Part shown: positions 43,088-53,750 of the stretch, piece by piece | How the letters are laid out: the number at the start of each line of letters is the position of its first letter | Numbering within the stretch: the first letter of the stretch is position 1 | Assembly (NCBI GenBank): GCA_017475555.1 | Contig: JAFVFL010000019.1 | Location: forward strand, 1 to 64,000 | Direction: 5' to 3' | DNA from: Ruminococcus sp. | GTDB taxonomy: Bacteria; Bacillota; Clostridia; Oscillospirales; Ruminococcaceae | DNA length: 64,000 nt | Translations under genes and position numbers: made by a program | The notes under the pieces: generated by a model | What the model saw: only the letters and a program-made list of their open reading frames with translations | Told to the model about the DNA's origin: nothing | Databases searched by the model: none

Positions 43088-45041
43088 TTATTATCCGGAG
43101 CAGTGGGACAGCTCGCTCTGGGAACAGGATATCAGACTCATGGTGCAGACCGGAGTCAAGATAGTGAGGATAGGTGAGTTTGCGTGGTCACGGCTCGAAC
43201 CGTCAGACGGAGCGTTCGATTTCGGCTGGCTCGATGAGGTGATACGCCTCTGTTCGAGCGTCGGTCTTGGAGTGATACTCGGTGTGCCGACAAGCTGTCC
43301 TCCGCTGTGGCTTTATGAGGCACACCCGGAGATAATACAGGTCGGGGCTGACGGAAAACGCATACAGACCGGGATAAGGGGTCACAGGTGCATAAATTCG
43401 CCGGTATTCATGGAGCACGCAAAGCGGATAACGCTTGAAATGGTGCGGCATTACAGCGGAAACCGCTCGGTCATAGCGTGGCAGATAGATAATGAGCTTG
43501 AGGCATATCCCTGCTGCTGCGATGAGTGCAAAGGAAAATTCCGGAGCTGGCTCACGGATAAGTACGGCAGTGTAGGAGAGATCAATCAGGCGTTCGGCAA
43601 CAGCGTGTGGAGCGGGGAATACAGCAGCCTCACGCAGATAGAGCCGCCTAATGCGTATCCGAAGGCGTGGCAGAATCCGGCACTGTGCCTTGACTGGTAC
43701 CGCTTTACGAATGACAGCCTTATCAGCTATATCAAGGAGATATCGCTCACGATACGCCGTGAGCTGCCGAGAGCCATGATAACGACGAACACGTGGTTCT
43801 GTCAGGATATGCCCGATTTTTACAGGGTTTTCGACGAGCTGAATTTCGTTTCATACGACAATTATCCGCCGATAAAGCTGCCGGAGGATCCGGAGGAGTT
43901 CTATTCCCATGCGTTCCACCTCGACCTTATGAGGGGCATCAAGGAGCAGAATTTCTGGGTAATGGAGCAGCTGAGCGGCCCTACAGGGAGCTGGGCACCT
44001 ATGTCGCCTGCACCTAAGCCGGGTATGATAATGGGCTACGCTTTGCAGGCATTCGCACACGGAGCTGATGCGGTGGTGCATTTCCGCTGGAGGACTGCAC
44101 TTTTCGGTGCTGAGATGCACTGGCACGGCATTCTTGACCACAGCAACGTGCCAAACCGGAGATTTACCGAATTTTCAGAGCTTTGCAAGATCGCCTCACG
44201 CATGAATGTACTGGACAATACACGGATAGTTTCAGACATTGCGATACTCTATTCTCCTGAGAGCGAGTATGCTTTCAGGGTGCAGCCGCAGTCTGAGGGC
44301 TTCTGGTATCTTGAGCAGCTCAAGGCGTTCCACGCTGCGTTTACTGCATTCGGTGCGAATATTGATGTTGTATCGCCTGATACCGAGCTTTCAGATTATA
44401 AGCTCGTCATCGCTCCGTCGCTTTACGTCAACAACAGGAGCGTTACGGAGAATCTCTACCGCTATGTCATAAAGGGCGGTACACTGGTGCTTACGGCAAG
44501 GAGCGGCGTCAAGGACGAGCATAACAACTGTATAATGGACACACTGCCGACTGTTTTCAAGGAGCTGATCGGTGCGGAGATATCAGAATATGACCCGATA
44601 GGCAATTCTGAGCATATGATCAGGGATTTCGCAGGAAAGGAGTATGTCTGCCGTGAGTGGTGCGACGTGCTTCAGCCGACTACTGCAAAGGCATATGCGG
44701 AGTACAGCGACGGCTTCTACCGCTGCTGCCCGGCTGTTACGATGAACCGCTACTGCGGTGGAGTTGCGTACTATGTCGGGACGATATGCAATTCTGACTT
44801 CTACGAGAGCTTTGCGGCAAATCTCATGACCCAGACGAGCATACCAAAGCTGAAGGGGCTGCCGAAGGGCGTGGAGGTAACAACACGTACAAACGGCAAG
44901 GACGAGTATATCTTCTTCTTCAACAACTCCGACAAGCCGGCATCTATTGGTCTGCCGAAGGCTATGTACAGCATAATAAGCTCTGTCGGCAAGGATAAGC
45001 TTGAGCTTGAGCCGTTCGGTATGGATGTAGTAAGGAAGTGA
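43071..45041 (+). CDS. GH42 beta-galactosidase
   Basis: A protein of 656 residues. GDYYPEQW-like start ([19 protein letters not shown]), acid/base Glu in [12 protein letters not shown] near residue 140, nucleophile Glu in [14 protein letters not shown] near 300, followed by the trimerisation (Rossmann-like) and beta domains. The [10 protein letters not shown] cysteine cluster is the usual GH42 zinc site. No signal peptide, so it acts on imported galactosides. ATG 43071 has GGAGGTG upstream, inside the end of the phosphatase gene. Confidence 0.94.
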   Translation: MIIGVDYYPEQWDSSLWEQDIRLMVQTGVKIVRIGEFAWSRLEPSDGAFDFGWLDEVIRLCSSVGLGVILGVPTSCPPLWLYEAHPEIIQVGADGKRIQTGIRGHRCINSPVFMEHAKRITLEMVRHYSGNRSVIAWQIDNELEAYPCCCDECKGKFRSWLTDKYGSVGEINQAFGNSVWSGEYSSLTQIEPPNAYPKAWQNPALCLDWYRFTNDSLISYIKEISLTIRRELPRAMITTNTWFCQDMPDFYRVFDELNFVSYDNYPPIKLPEDPEEFYSHAFHLDLMRGIKEQNFWVMEQLSGPTGSWAPMSPAPKPGMIMGYALQAFAHGADAVVHFRWRTALFGAEMHWHGILDHSNVPNRRFTEFSELCKIASRMNVLDNTRIVSDIAILYSPESEYAFRVQPQSEGFWYLEQLKAFHAAFTAFGANIDVVSPDTELSDYKLVIAPSLYVNNRSVTENLYRYVIKGGTLVLTARSGVKDEHNNCIMDTLPTVFKELIGAEISEYDPIGNSEHMIRDFAGKEYVCREWCDVLQPTTAKAYAEYSDGFYRCCPAVTMNRYCGGVAYYVGTICNSDFYESFAANLMTQTSIPKLKGLPKGVEVTTRTNGKDEYIFFFNNSDKPASIGLPKAMYSIISSVGKDKLELEPFGMDVVRK

Positions 45042-45045
45042 CGGG

Positions 45046-45480
45046 ATGAGAGCAGTTATACAGAGAGTCAGCTCTGCGTCAGTCACTGTTGACGGCAGAG
45101 TTACCGGAAGGGTCGGAAAGGGATATCTTGTGCTGCTTGGAGTCGGCGAGGGCGATACCGGGGAGGATTGCCGGAGAATAGCGGATAAGCTGCTGAGGCT
45201 GCGTATCTTTCCGGACGAAAATGACAAGATAAATCTCTCGCTTGCGGACGTTGGCGGCGGACTGCTCATAGTGTCGCAGTTTACGCTGTATGCTGACTGC
45301 CGGAAGGGAAACCGTCCGAGCTTCACGCAGGCTGCAAAGCCGGATACCGCTGAAAGGCTCTACGAGTATTTTGTGGAATACTGCAAAGGCTCCGGCACGC
45401 ACACTGAGACAGGTGTTGTCGGGGCGGATATGAAGGTGGAGCTTCTGAACGACGGGCCGTTCACTGTTATCCTTGAATAG
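45046..45480 (+). CDS. dtd: D-aminoacyl-tRNA deacylase
   Basis: A protein of 144 residues with [34 protein letters not shown] and the C-terminal [10 protein letters not shown] (usually GPVT). It frees tRNA from D-amino acids and glycine. It follows GH42 by 4 bases. Confidence 0.95.
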   Translation: MRAVIQRVSSASVTVDGRVTGRVGKGYLVLLGVGEGDTGEDCRRIADKLLRLRIFPDENDKINLSLADVGGGLLIVSQFTLYADCRKGNRPSFTQAAKPDTAERLYEYFVEYCKGSGTHTETGVVGADMKVELLNDGPFTVILE

Positions 45481-45483
45481 CAT

Positions 45484-45522
45484 ATCACCTCCGGGGAATA
45501 ATACTCCGGAGGTGATCTTTTT
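45484..45522 (+). terminator. Terminator-like hairpin containing the ribosome binding site of the next gene
   Basis: ATCACCTCCGG (45484-45494) and CCGGAGGTGAT (45506-45516) form a perfect 11-base-pair stem with an 11-base loop, followed by CTTTTTG. The stem lies 3 bases after the dtd stop. Its downstream arm contains GGAGGTGA, the ribosome binding site for TTG 45521, and the T-run runs into that start codon. It may both end dtd transcripts and hide the next start. Confidence 0.8.
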
Positions 45523-47137
45523 GCGGAAATTCGGAGAAAACAGGATAATTGCTGCGGCGGGGACGTTTTTTGTGATGTTTTCGGGTATGGCTGCGAGGTA
45601 CTATATGCTCGCAGAGGCTCCGGAAAGCTCGGATATACCGGTGCAGACGGCTGCGGAAAGCAGATACATGACCATAAATGTAAGGGAAAGTCAGGGGACG
45701 ATCTACGACAGGAACATGGTGCCGCTCGTCAATTCTGAGACTGAGTACGTTGCCGCCGCAGTTCCGGAGCTGCTTGAAATGGAGGAGACTGCACAGTACG
45801 CCGTTGACAAGGAGAGCTTCTGCCGGAAATTCAGCACCGGTGAGCCGTTTACGTTTGTCTGCACGGAAAATGCTCCGGATATGCCGGGGCTTACTGTTTT
45901 TGAAATGCCCGTGCGGTACACCGCTGACCAGCCTGCACAGCACATTATCGGCTATATTTCGGACGATTCCGGAGTTTCCGGGATAGAGTACGCATACGAT
46001 CCCGTGCTCCGGGGAGGGGCTTGTGAGAACAGTGTGACGTACTCGATCGACGGACAGGGGCACGTACTGCTCGGCAGCGGAAAGAGCGTTGTCCGCAGCA
46101 GAAAGCAGGATACCGGCATAGTCACAACTATAGATATCAGGATACAGAGGATCTGCGAGGAGAATGGTGCGGCACTGAAAAAGGGGGCGGTCGTTGTGAC
46201 AGATATATCTGACGGCGATATACTCGCAATGGCAAGCTTTCCGGAGTACAGCTGGGACGATATCGGTGCGGCTCTTGAAAGCGAGGACAGTCCGCTTATC
46301 GACCGGGCTTTATACTCCTACAGCGTTGGCTCGGTATTCAAGCTCGTTACGGCGTGCGAGGCGATAAATGAGGGCTGGGAGGGAAATATATACACCTGCG
46401 ACGGAAGTATTGATGTTTATGGGCAGCAGTTCAACTGTCACAAGGCGGACGGACACGGAATGCAGACCATGACCGAGGCTGTCGTCAACTCGTGCAACAC
46501 GTACTTCATCAGCCTGAGCGGAGTGCTTGACCCGGCGGCGTTCAGGGAGCTTGCACACACTCTCGGCTTCGGAAAGGAGAATTATCTCTGTGCGGGAATG
46601 ACAGGCTCAGCAGGTGTACTTCCGTCTGAGAGGGAGCTTCTTGTACCGGCAGAGTTTGCGAATTTTTCGTTCGGTCAGGGGAGGCTTACCGCTACTCCAT
46701 TGCAGATAGGTCAGCTGTCTGCGGCTATAGCAAACGGCGGAGAAATGCCGATACTCCGGCTGATAAAGGGTATCACAATTGACGGGGAGACAGTCGGAGG
46801 AGAAAAGCTGCCGGTGAGGACAAGGGTCATGGACGAGGAAACTGCCGGGAAGCTGAGGGATATGATGACGGCGGCGGTGAGTGATAATAAGGGTTCAAAT
46901 GCGAGGATAAGAGGTAAAAAAATAGCGGCAAAGACCTCTACTGCACAGACCGGCAGGTTTGACGGCAGCGGCGAGGAGCTTTGCCACGGGTGGATCACGG
47001 GCTTTTTCCCGGCGGACGCTCCAGAATACGCCGTAACTGTGCTTGCTGAGGACGGTGGATACGGCAATGAAGCGGCTGCACCTGTATTCCGGGAGATAGT
47101 CCGGCAGATCGCTGAGCTTGATAAAGAAAAACAGTAA
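45521..47137 (+). CDS. Class B penicillin-binding protein without PASTA domains
   Basis: A protein of 538 residues: one membrane segment (about 10-26), a dimerisation part from ESQGTIYDRNMVPLVN, and a transpeptidase with SVFK near residue 276, SCN near 328 and a third motif KTS (in AAKTSTAQTG, near 468) where the family has KTG or KSG. Otherwise it resembles SpoVD/PbpA-type enzymes. TTG 45521 is taken as start because GGAGGTGA ends 5 bases upstream; the longer frame from 45473 overlaps dtd. A role in spore or side-wall synthesis is possible. Confidence 0.85.
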   Translation: MRKFGENRIIAAAGTFFVMFSGMAARYYMLAEAPESSDIPVQTAAESRYMTINVRESQGTIYDRNMVPLVNSETEYVAAAVPELLEMEETAQYAVDKESFCRKFSTGEPFTFVCTENAPDMPGLTVFEMPVRYTADQPAQHIIGYISDDSGVSGIEYAYDPVLRGGACENSVTYSIDGQGHVLLGSGKSVVRSRKQDTGIVTTIDIRIQRICEENGAALKKGAVVVTDISDGDILAMASFPEYSWDDIGAALESEDSPLIDRALYSYSVGSVFKLVTACEAINEGWEGNIYTCDGSIDVYGQQFNCHKADGHGMQTMTEAVVNSCNTYFISLSGVLDPAAFRELAHTLGFGKENYLCAGMTGSAGVLPSERELLVPAEFANFSFGQGRLTATPLQIGQLSAAIANGGEMPILRLIKGITIDGETVGGEKLPVRTRVMDEETAGKLRDMMTAAVSDNKGSNARIRGKKIAAKTSTAQTGRFDGSGEELCHGWITGFFPADAPEYAVTVLAEDGGYGNEAAAPVFREIVRQIAELDKEKQ

Positions 47138-47152
47138 AAATTTCCTGTGATA

Positions 47153-47181
47153 TTGACTTTTGCACGGTAAAATGTTATAAT
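47153..47181 (+). promoter_or_regulatory. Promoter of the dockerin protein gene
   Basis: TTGACT (47153-47158), 17 bases, TATAAT (47176-47181), about 65 bases before the start codon. Confidence 0.8.
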
Positions 47182-47245
47182 TCTATTAAGTTTATTGTGT
47201 CCGGCCGGTATAGGCAGCTGACCGGAGACGGAATGGAGGCAGATC

Positions 47246-49786
47246 ATGAAAAGATCCAACGGAATAAAGCGTTTCATCGCAGGGGCTGCGGCTCTCGTCC
47301 TTATCTCAGGCACTGCACTTCCGCAGTACAGAGTGCCGTTCATCAGCGGAGTTACAGCTTCTGCCGCTTCTTCATACGGCGATCTTACGTATACAGCGTA
47401 CAGTGACCACGTGACCATTACAGCCTGCGATCAGTCGGCTGTCAGCGTGACCGTGCCGGAGACTATAGACGGTCTGCCGGTGACGGAGATAGCAAACAAG
47501 GCGTTTATGTACTGCTCATCACTGGAATCTCTTACGCTGCCGGACAGTATTGAAAGTATAGGCAGCTACGCCTTCTGGGAATGCAGGAAAATGGTGCTGA
47601 CAGAGCTGCCTGCAAGCCTGAAAGCTCTTGGTCATGATGCCTTTTACTACTGCGAAGGGATCACAGCCCTGACTATACCCGCAGGAGTAACGGAGATAGA
47701 GGAGGCAGTTTTCTATTCCTGCCATAATCTGAAGACACTGAAAATGAGCGATAATGTGGTATCTGTCGGACCTGAGGCATTCAGGTACTGCCGGAAGCTC
47801 GAAAGCATTGCTATGAGCAAAAATATCACGTATATAGGCGATCTCGCCTTTAATGACTGTCAGTCGCTGCTGAGCATAGATATCCCCGATACCCTCAGCG
47901 GACTTGGATATCATGCCTTTCTTGAATGCCCGGCGGAGCTGACCCTCCCGGACAGAGTGAAGACCGGATTTCAGAGCAATTCTCCTGGCAGTGAGAATGA
48001 ACGCAATGGTGCTGTTGTGAAGTCGTATATTAACTATATCTCCGGAGACGATATATCCCTGCTTGCGGTCAGCGACAACCGCTTCATAACGGCTGAGACA
48101 CGCAGCATAAGCACGGGTGAAGTATCGGAGTCGAAGACGATCGACTATGAGCTGCCGCTGTTCGGCGGTGCATACTGCGGTGAGGACTATAACTACCTGG
48201 TCTTCGGTCAGGCGAATACCGGTGAGGACGACAGCCGTGAGGTCATAAGGATAGTGAAGTACGACAAGAGCTGGAAGCGTATCTCAAGCTGCTCGGTCAG
48301 CGGAGTTGATGTGTATATGCCGTTTGACGGCGGCTCTATGAGATTTGACGAGGACAGCAGCGAGCTTTACATACACACCTGCCGGACGATGTACGATAAC
48401 GGCGACGGAAAGCACCACCAGAGCAGTCTTTCGCTGCGTGTAAAAAAGTCGGATATGACATGGGTGCAGAATACAAGGGTATATGCGAGCCATTCCTTTG
48501 ACCAGTATGTCCGTGTGTCGGAAAACAGTGCATTTTTTTCAGACCTCGGAGACGCTTATCCCCGTTCTGTCGTTGTCAGCAGCAACAGCGGAAGCACCGT
48601 TGATGTGCTTGAGATACAGGGAACCCTCGGTGCGAACGATACCGGTGTATCCCTCGGCGGAATGGAGATAGCCTCCGGGAATATAATCACAGCCGGCAAT
48701 TCCGTAGACCAGAGCAGTGCCTCCTCCTATGACCCTGACGGAGTGCGTGATATTTTTGTAGCCTCTGTGCCTGTATCACTCGGCAGCTCAGAGATAACGT
48801 GGATAACAAATTACCGCAGCAGCGGTGCGGATTCCCCGACAGTCCTTGCACCAAAGCTCATAAAGCAGGACGAGGATACACTGTGGCTTCTCTGGGAGGA
48901 GGTCACGGAGAGCGGAAGGGCACAGAAGCTCGTGAAGCTTGGTTCGGACGGAAAGCCTGTATCTGATATCACGGATATCGGCAGCAGCTATCCGCTCTCG
49001 GACTGCGTGCCGGTGCTCGATTCCGGAGTGCTCACATGGTTCACTACAGCCTCTGACGGAGGAGATATCAGTATCATAAGGCTCGACCCGGAGGCTGCAC
49101 TTGACCCGGACTTTGTACCCCCTGTGACCACTACAGCTGTCACGACCACAGCTGTCACAACTCAGACCACGGCAGCAGCTTCTTCACAGACTACAGCCCA
49201 GACCTCGGCTGCAACCACCGTGTCAACGACAGCTGCCTCAGACGATATACGGAAGGTCACGTTCTCCTACAGCGGACTTGCACTGTCAGAGGGAGACAAG
49301 GTGTATTTTGATATATCCAAAGCTGACGGATATATCTCCCAGCTGACAGTTACATACTACGACAGCACCGGTACGCCGTCAGCCTCTGTATCCGGCGGTA
49401 TATTCACGAATTATCTCGATTCACCCGGCACAAGGACTGAGACGTTCACAGCCCCGTGTGATGTTGATACAGTGTATCTGACGTTCAGATATACCGGTGG
49501 TGACCCGGAGATCTCTCTGCGTATGGACGGATATGTCATCATAGAGGATACAACTACTGCGGCGGATACGTCTTCGGTGTCAGGAGATGCAAACTGCGAT
49601 AAAAGGGTGAATATGGCGGATGCAGTTGCGGTGCTCCAGTGTCTTGCCAATGAGGTGAAATATCCTCTGACAGAGCAGGGAAGGACTAATGCGGATTGTG
49701 ACGGAAATGCCGGACTTACCGGTCAGGACGCCATTGCTATACAGAGATTTGACGCAGGCGAAATAAGCACGCTGCCGCTTGGCTGA
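47246..49786 (+). CDS. Secreted leucine-rich-repeat protein with C-terminal dockerin
   Basis: A protein of 846 residues: signal peptide (to about 40), BspA-type leucine-rich repeats (about 70-240; units like LTLPDSIESIGSYAFWEC), a probable beta-propeller (about 260-620), a Thr-rich linker (about 630-665), a beta-sandwich that looks like a carbohydrate-binding or adhesion module (about 670-765), and a type I dockerin (about 778-846) with two calcium loops, GDANCDKRVNMADAVAV and ADCDGNAGLTGQDAIAI. No catalytic domain is seen, so it may be a binding or structural part of a cellulosome- or amylosome-like complex. GGAGGCAG precedes the ATG. Confidence 0.88.
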   Translation: MKRSNGIKRFIAGAAALVLISGTALPQYRVPFISGVTASAASSYGDLTYTAYSDHVTITACDQSAVSVTVPETIDGLPVTEIANKAFMYCSSLESLTLPDSIESIGSYAFWECRKMVLTELPASLKALGHDAFYYCEGITALTIPAGVTEIEEAVFYSCHNLKTLKMSDNVVSVGPEAFRYCRKLESIAMSKNITYIGDLAFNDCQSLLSIDIPDTLSGLGYHAFLECPAELTLPDRVKTGFQSNSPGSENERNGAVVKSYINYISGDDISLLAVSDNRFITAETRSISTGEVSESKTIDYELPLFGGAYCGEDYNYLVFGQANTGEDDSREVIRIVKYDKSWKRISSCSVSGVDVYMPFDGGSMRFDEDSSELYIHTCRTMYDNGDGKHHQSSLSLRVKKSDMTWVQNTRVYASHSFDQYVRVSENSAFFSDLGDAYPRSVVVSSNSGSTVDVLEIQGTLGANDTGVSLGGMEIASGNIITAGNSVDQSSASSYDPDGVRDIFVASVPVSLGSSEITWITNYRSSGADSPTVLAPKLIKQDEDTLWLLWEEVTESGRAQKLVKLGSDGKPVSDITDIGSSYPLSDCVPVLDSGVLTWFTTASDGGDISIIRLDPEAALDPDFVPPVTTTAVTTTAVTTQTTAAASSQTTAQTSAATTVSTTAASDDIRKVTFSYSGLALSEGDKVYFDISKADGYISQLTVTYYDSTGTPSASVSGGIFTNYLDSPGTRTETFTAPCDVDTVYLTFRYTGGDPEISLRMDGYVIIEDTTTAADTSSVSGDANCDKRVNMADAVAVLQCLANEVKYPLTEQGRTNADCDGNAGLTGQDAIAIQRFDAGEISTLPLG

Positions 49787-49817
49787 CAACGCCGGGCAGC
49801 GATTCAGAGGTGGATAA

Positions 49818-50588
49818 ATGGAAAACAAGCTAAAGCTGTACGGATTCAACAATCTGACTAAGTCACTCAGCTTCAATATCTACGACGTATGCTACGCAAA
49901 GACTCCGAGGTCACAGGCGGATTATATCGCATATGTCGATGAGGTTTACAATTCTGAGAGAATAACCGATATCATGACACATCTTACCGAGATGATAGGA
50001 GCACAGGTGCTGAGCGTTTCACGGCAGGACTATGACCCGCAGGGTGCCTCTGCGACCTTTCTTATCGCAGATGATACCATGATACCAGCCGGAGGGAGCG
50101 AGACTGTGGCACATCTTGACAAGAGCCACGTCACGGTGCATACCTACCCGGAGTATCACCCCGATACAAGTATAGCAACGTTCAGGGTGGATATCGACGT
50201 TGCGACCTGCGGAAAGATAACCCCTTTGACGGCTCTTGATTACCTTATAGGCAGCTTTGACTCGGATATAATCACAATGGATTACCGGGTAAGAGGCTTT
50301 ACCCGTGACCTTGACGGGAAAAAGCTGTTCATAGACCATGATATAACCTCTATCCAGAACTACATCGCCGACCCGGTGCTTGAAAGGTATGACGCTGTCG
50401 ATATCAACGTATACCAGGCAAATATGTTCCACACAAAAATGCTGATAAAGGAGATAGAGCTTCAGAATTATCTTTTCAATACAGATGTGAACGAGCTTCC
50501 TCCCAGACGCAGACTTGAGATAACAAATTCGCTCAGGCGGGAGATGATAGAGATATTCAGCGGAAGGAACGTGTATGGAAATGACTGA
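49818..50588 (+). CDS. speD: S-adenosylmethionine decarboxylase proenzyme
   Basis: A protein of 256 residues of the longer (Escherichia coli-like) class. The self-cleavage serine that yields the pyruvoyl group lies in [14 protein letters not shown] near residue 100, with the Cys of [11 protein letters not shown] near 132. It supplies the aminopropyl donor for SpeE. First gene of the polyamine operon; overlaps the next by 14 bases. Confidence 0.96.
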   Translation: MENKLKLYGFNNLTKSLSFNIYDVCYAKTPRSQADYIAYVDEVYNSERITDIMTHLTEMIGAQVLSVSRQDYDPQGASATFLIADDTMIPAGGSETVAHLDKSHVTVHTYPEYHPDTSIATFRVDIDVATCGKITPLTALDYLIGSFDSDIITMDYRVRGFTRDLDGKKLFIDHDITSIQNYIADPVLERYDAVDINVYQANMFHTKMLIKEIELQNYLFNTDVNELPPRRRLEITNSLRREMIEIFSGRNVYGND

Positions 50589-52056
50589 GCGGCAGGAAAA
50601 AGCACCGATATATGAAGCATTGCAGCGGCTGCGGCGTATGCGTGTAGTGCCGTTCGATGTACCCGGTCACAAGAGAGGACGGGGCAATGCGGAGCTTACG
50701 GAATTTCTCGGCGAGAAGTGCATGAGTGCTGATGTGAATTCAATGAAGCCGCTCGACAATCTGTGCCACCCGGTATCCGTTATCCGTGAGGCTGAGGAGC
50801 TTGCGGCGGAGGCATTCGGTGCGGCGAATGCGTTTTTCATGGTCGGCGGGACTACCTCGGCAGTGCAGAGCATGATAATGTATGCGTGCAGGAGCGGCGA
50901 CAAAATAATTATGCCGAGGAATGTCCACAGAAGTGCGATAAATGCACTTATACTGACCGGTGCTGTACCGGTCTACGTTGACCCGGATGTGAACAGTACG
51001 CTCGGTATCGCACTCGGTATGTCGCCGGAGCAGGTCGAGCAGGCTATAAAGGATAATCCCGGTGCGGCGGCGATAATGGTAAACAATCCGACCTATTACG
51101 GGATATGCTCTGACCTGAGACGGATAACGGAGCTTGCACACAGTCATGGTATGCTCGTGCTGGTCGATGAGGCTCACGGTACGCATTTCTACTTCGGGGA
51201 CGGCTTTCCGGTGACTGCAATGGCTGCCGGGGCTGACTGTGCTTCTGTGAGTATGCACAAATCCGGCGGCAGCCTGACCCAGAGCTCATTCCTGCTCATG
51301 GGCAAAAATGTCAATGCCGATTATATGCGGCAGGTCATAAATCTCACGCAGACAACAAGTGCCTCATATCTGCTTCTGTCGAGCCTTGATATCTCAAGAA
51401 AAAGGCTCGCACTTCACGGCAGGGAGATCTTTTCCGAGACTGTCAGAATGGCGGAGTATGCAAGGAGCGAGATAAACTCCATAGGCGGATACTATGCGTA
51501 TTCAAGCGAGCTGATAAACGGCGGGAGCATATACGACTTTGACCGCTCAAAGCTCTCTGTTTACACTCTTCCGGTCGGGCTTGCGGGTATAGAGGTATAC
51601 GACCTGCTGCGTGATGAGTACGATATACAGATAGAATTCGGAGACATAGGCAATATTCTTGCGTATATATCGGTAGGCGACAGGGAGAGGGATATCGAGC
51701 GGCTCATAAGTGCCCTTGCGGAGATAAAACGCAGGTTCGGCAGGAGCAGCGGAGATATGCTCGGACATGAATATATCACACCGATAGTCGCTGAGGCTCC
51801 GAGAACGGCGTTCTATTCGCAGAAGGAGCAGCTGCCGCTTTCAGAGACTGCCGGCAGGGTGTGTACGGAATTTGTAATGTGCTATCCTCCGGGGATACCG
51901 ATACTTGCACCGGGGGAGCTTATTACTCCGGAAATAATAGAGTATATCAGGTACGCAAAGGAAAAGGGCTGCCAGATGACAGGGACTGAGGATATAAATA
52001 TCGAAAATATCAACGTTATGAAGAACGGAGGACAGCATGGAGCTTTGGTTTACTGA
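50575..52056 (+). CDS. speA: Arginine decarboxylase (fold-type I, Orn/Lys/Arg family)
   Basis: A protein of 493 residues, the size of the Bacillus SpeA type. [14 protein letters not shown] is near residue 23, the PLP site has DEAHGTHF near 201 and the Schiff-base lysine in [11 protein letters not shown] near 229, and the C-terminal domain follows. Context with an agmatinase indicates arginine to agmatine; lysine or ornithine cannot be excluded from sequence alone. Overlaps speD and speE. Confidence 0.9.
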   Translation: MEMTERQEKAPIYEALQRLRRMRVVPFDVPGHKRGRGNAELTEFLGEKCMSADVNSMKPLDNLCHPVSVIREAEELAAEAFGAANAFFMVGGTTSAVQSMIMYACRSGDKIIMPRNVHRSAINALILTGAVPVYVDPDVNSTLGIALGMSPEQVEQAIKDNPGAAAIMVNNPTYYGICSDLRRITELAHSHGMLVLVDEAHGTHFYFGDGFPVTAMAAGADCASVSMHKSGGSLTQSSFLLMGKNVNADYMRQVINLTQTTSASYLLLSSLDISRKRLALHGREIFSETVRMAEYARSEINSIGGYYAYSSELINGGSIYDFDRSKLSVYTLPVGLAGIEVYDLLRDEYDIQIEFGDIGNILAYISVGDRERDIERLISALAEIKRRFGRSSGDMLGHEYITPIVAEAPRTAFYSQKEQLPLSETAGRVCTEFVMCYPPGIPILAPGELITPEIIEYIRYAKEKGCQMTGTEDINIENINVMKNGGQHGALVY

Positions 52057-52888
52057 ACGGCACACACCTAACGTAAAATTTTCTATCAGGGTAGACAGGC
52101 AGCTTTACAGCGGAAACAGTGAATTTCAGCGGATAGACGTTTTTTCCTCCAAGGAATTCGGCAGATTTCTGACGCTTGACGGATATATGATGCTGACGGA
52201 AAAGGACGAGTTCATCTATCATGAGATGATAACCCATGTTCCGATGGCGGTACACCCAAGACCTAAGAATATTCTTGTCATCGGTGCAGGCGACGGAGGA
52301 GTTGTCCGGGAGCTTACGAGATATCCGTCGGTGGAGACTATCGACCTTGTGGAGATAGATGAGCTTGTGGTCGAGGTGAGCAAGAAGTATCTTCCGACAA
52401 CTGCGTGCAGGCTGGACGATGAGAGGGTAAATATCTGCTATGAGGACGGGGTGAAGTATATCCGCCGCTGTGAGGATAAGTATGATGTCATCATCGTTGA
52501 CTCGACTGACCCGTTCGGGCCGGGAGAGGGACTTTTCACAAAGGAATTTTACGGCAGCTGCTTCAAGGCACTAAGGGCTGACGGGATAATGGTCAATCAG
52601 CATGAAAGCCCGTTTTACGATGAGGACGCAGCTGCAATGCAGAGGTCGCACAAGCGGATAGTGGAAAGCTTTCCGATAAGCAGGGTGTATCAGGCACATA
52701 TCCCGACATATCCCTCAGGTCACTGGCTTTTCGGGTTCGCTTCAAAGAAATACCACCCGGTAAGGGACTACAATGCGGCAAAGTGGAGTATGCTCGGTCT
52801 GCATACAAGGTACTACAATCCGCAGCTCCACGCCGGAGCATTTGCACTTCCAAACTACGTAGAGGAGATGCTCAGAGATGTTGAATAA
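52037..52888 (+). CDS. speE: Spermidine synthase
   Basis: A protein of 283 residues with VIGAGDGGVVRELTRY near residue 78, DLVEIDELV, and DSTDPFGPGEGLFTKEFY near 156. It moves an aminopropyl group from decarboxylated AdoMet to putrescine. Start ATG 52037 lies inside the speA end; its own end overlaps speB. Confidence 0.96.
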   Translation: MELWFTERHTPNVKFSIRVDRQLYSGNSEFQRIDVFSSKEFGRFLTLDGYMMLTEKDEFIYHEMITHVPMAVHPRPKNILVIGAGDGGVVRELTRYPSVETIDLVEIDELVVEVSKKYLPTTACRLDDERVNICYEDGVKYIRRCEDKYDVIIVDSTDPFGPGEGLFTKEFYGSCFKALRADGIMVNQHESPFYDEDAAAMQRSHKRIVESFPISRVYQAHIPTYPSGHWLFGFASKKYHPVRDYNAAKWSMLGLHTRYYNPQLHAGAFALPNYVEEMLRDVE

Positions 52889-53729
52889 GAACGTACAGAC
52901 CTTTATTTCATGCGACGGGGAGTATGAGGCTTCGCATATCGTCCTTTTCGGTGCAGGCTTTGACGGAACGACAAGCTTTCGTCCGGGTACGAGATTCGCT
53001 CCGTCTGCGATAAGGGCTGACAGCTTCGGGATAGAGACGTACAGCCCGTATCAGGATAAGGATATGGAGGACTACAGCTACTTCGACAGCGGTGATTTAG
53101 AGCTCCCGTTCGGGAGCGTGAGCAGGACTATTGCGGATATAGCAGTGCGGACGGATACGATAATATCTGACGGAAAGCTGCCGTTCATGGTGGGCGGTGA
53201 GCATCTTGTGACGCTTGGCACCGTAATGTCACTCAGCGGTAAATACCCTGATATGCACATAGTCCATTTTGACGCCCATGCAGACCTGAGAAATGAATAC
53301 TTAGGTCAGCAGCTCTCCCATGCGTGTATACTCAGACGGTGTCACGATATCGTCGGGGACGGGCGGATATTCCAGTTCGGTATACGCAGCGGCGACAGGG
53401 AGGAATTCCGCTTCGCTCAGGAGCATACTGAAATGCACAGGTACGGCTTTGACGGACTTGATGATACGATAGAAAGGCTCAGGGGAAAAAAGGTGTACTT
53501 CACGCTTGACCTTGATGTTCTCGACCCGTCTGTTTTCCCCGGCACCGGTACGCCTGAGCCGGGCGGTGTCAGCTTTGAGGAGCTGAGAAGGGTAGCTGTA
53601 AAGGTGTGCAGCGAGCTTGATATAGTCGGCTGTGATGTGTGCGAGCTTAGTCCGCAGTACGACCATTCAGGGATATCCACAGCGGCTGCGTGCAAGATTA
53701 TAAGGGAAATGCTGCTGGCACTTTCATAA
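52878..53729 (+). CDS. speB: Agmatinase
   Basis: A ureohydrolase of 283 residues with the manganese motifs GGEHLVTLG near residue 112, HFDAHADLRNEY near 134, and LDLDVLDPSVFPGTGTPEPGG near 212. It splits agmatine to putrescine and urea, linking the arginine decarboxylase to the spermidine enzymes. Confidence 0.96.
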   Translation: MLNKNVQTFISCDGEYEASHIVLFGAGFDGTTSFRPGTRFAPSAIRADSFGIETYSPYQDKDMEDYSYFDSGDLELPFGSVSRTIADIAVRTDTIISDGKLPFMVGGEHLVTLGTVMSLSGKYPDMHIVHFDAHADLRNEYLGQQLSHACILRRCHDIVGDGRIFQFGIRSGDREEFRFAQEHTEMHRYGFDGLDDTIERLRGKKVYFTLDLDVLDPSVFPGTGTPEPGGVSFEELRRVAVKVCSELDIVGCDVCELSPQYDHSGISTAAACKIIREMLLALS

Positions 53730-53750
53730 ACCACAGAGGAGGTAATGATA

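Noticed and set aside
45473..45520. ATG-like upstream start for the PBP gene within dtd.
   Set aside because: The extra 16 residues would be encoded by the dtd end and the hairpin, with no ribosome binding site; TTG 45521 has GGAGGTGA at the right distance.
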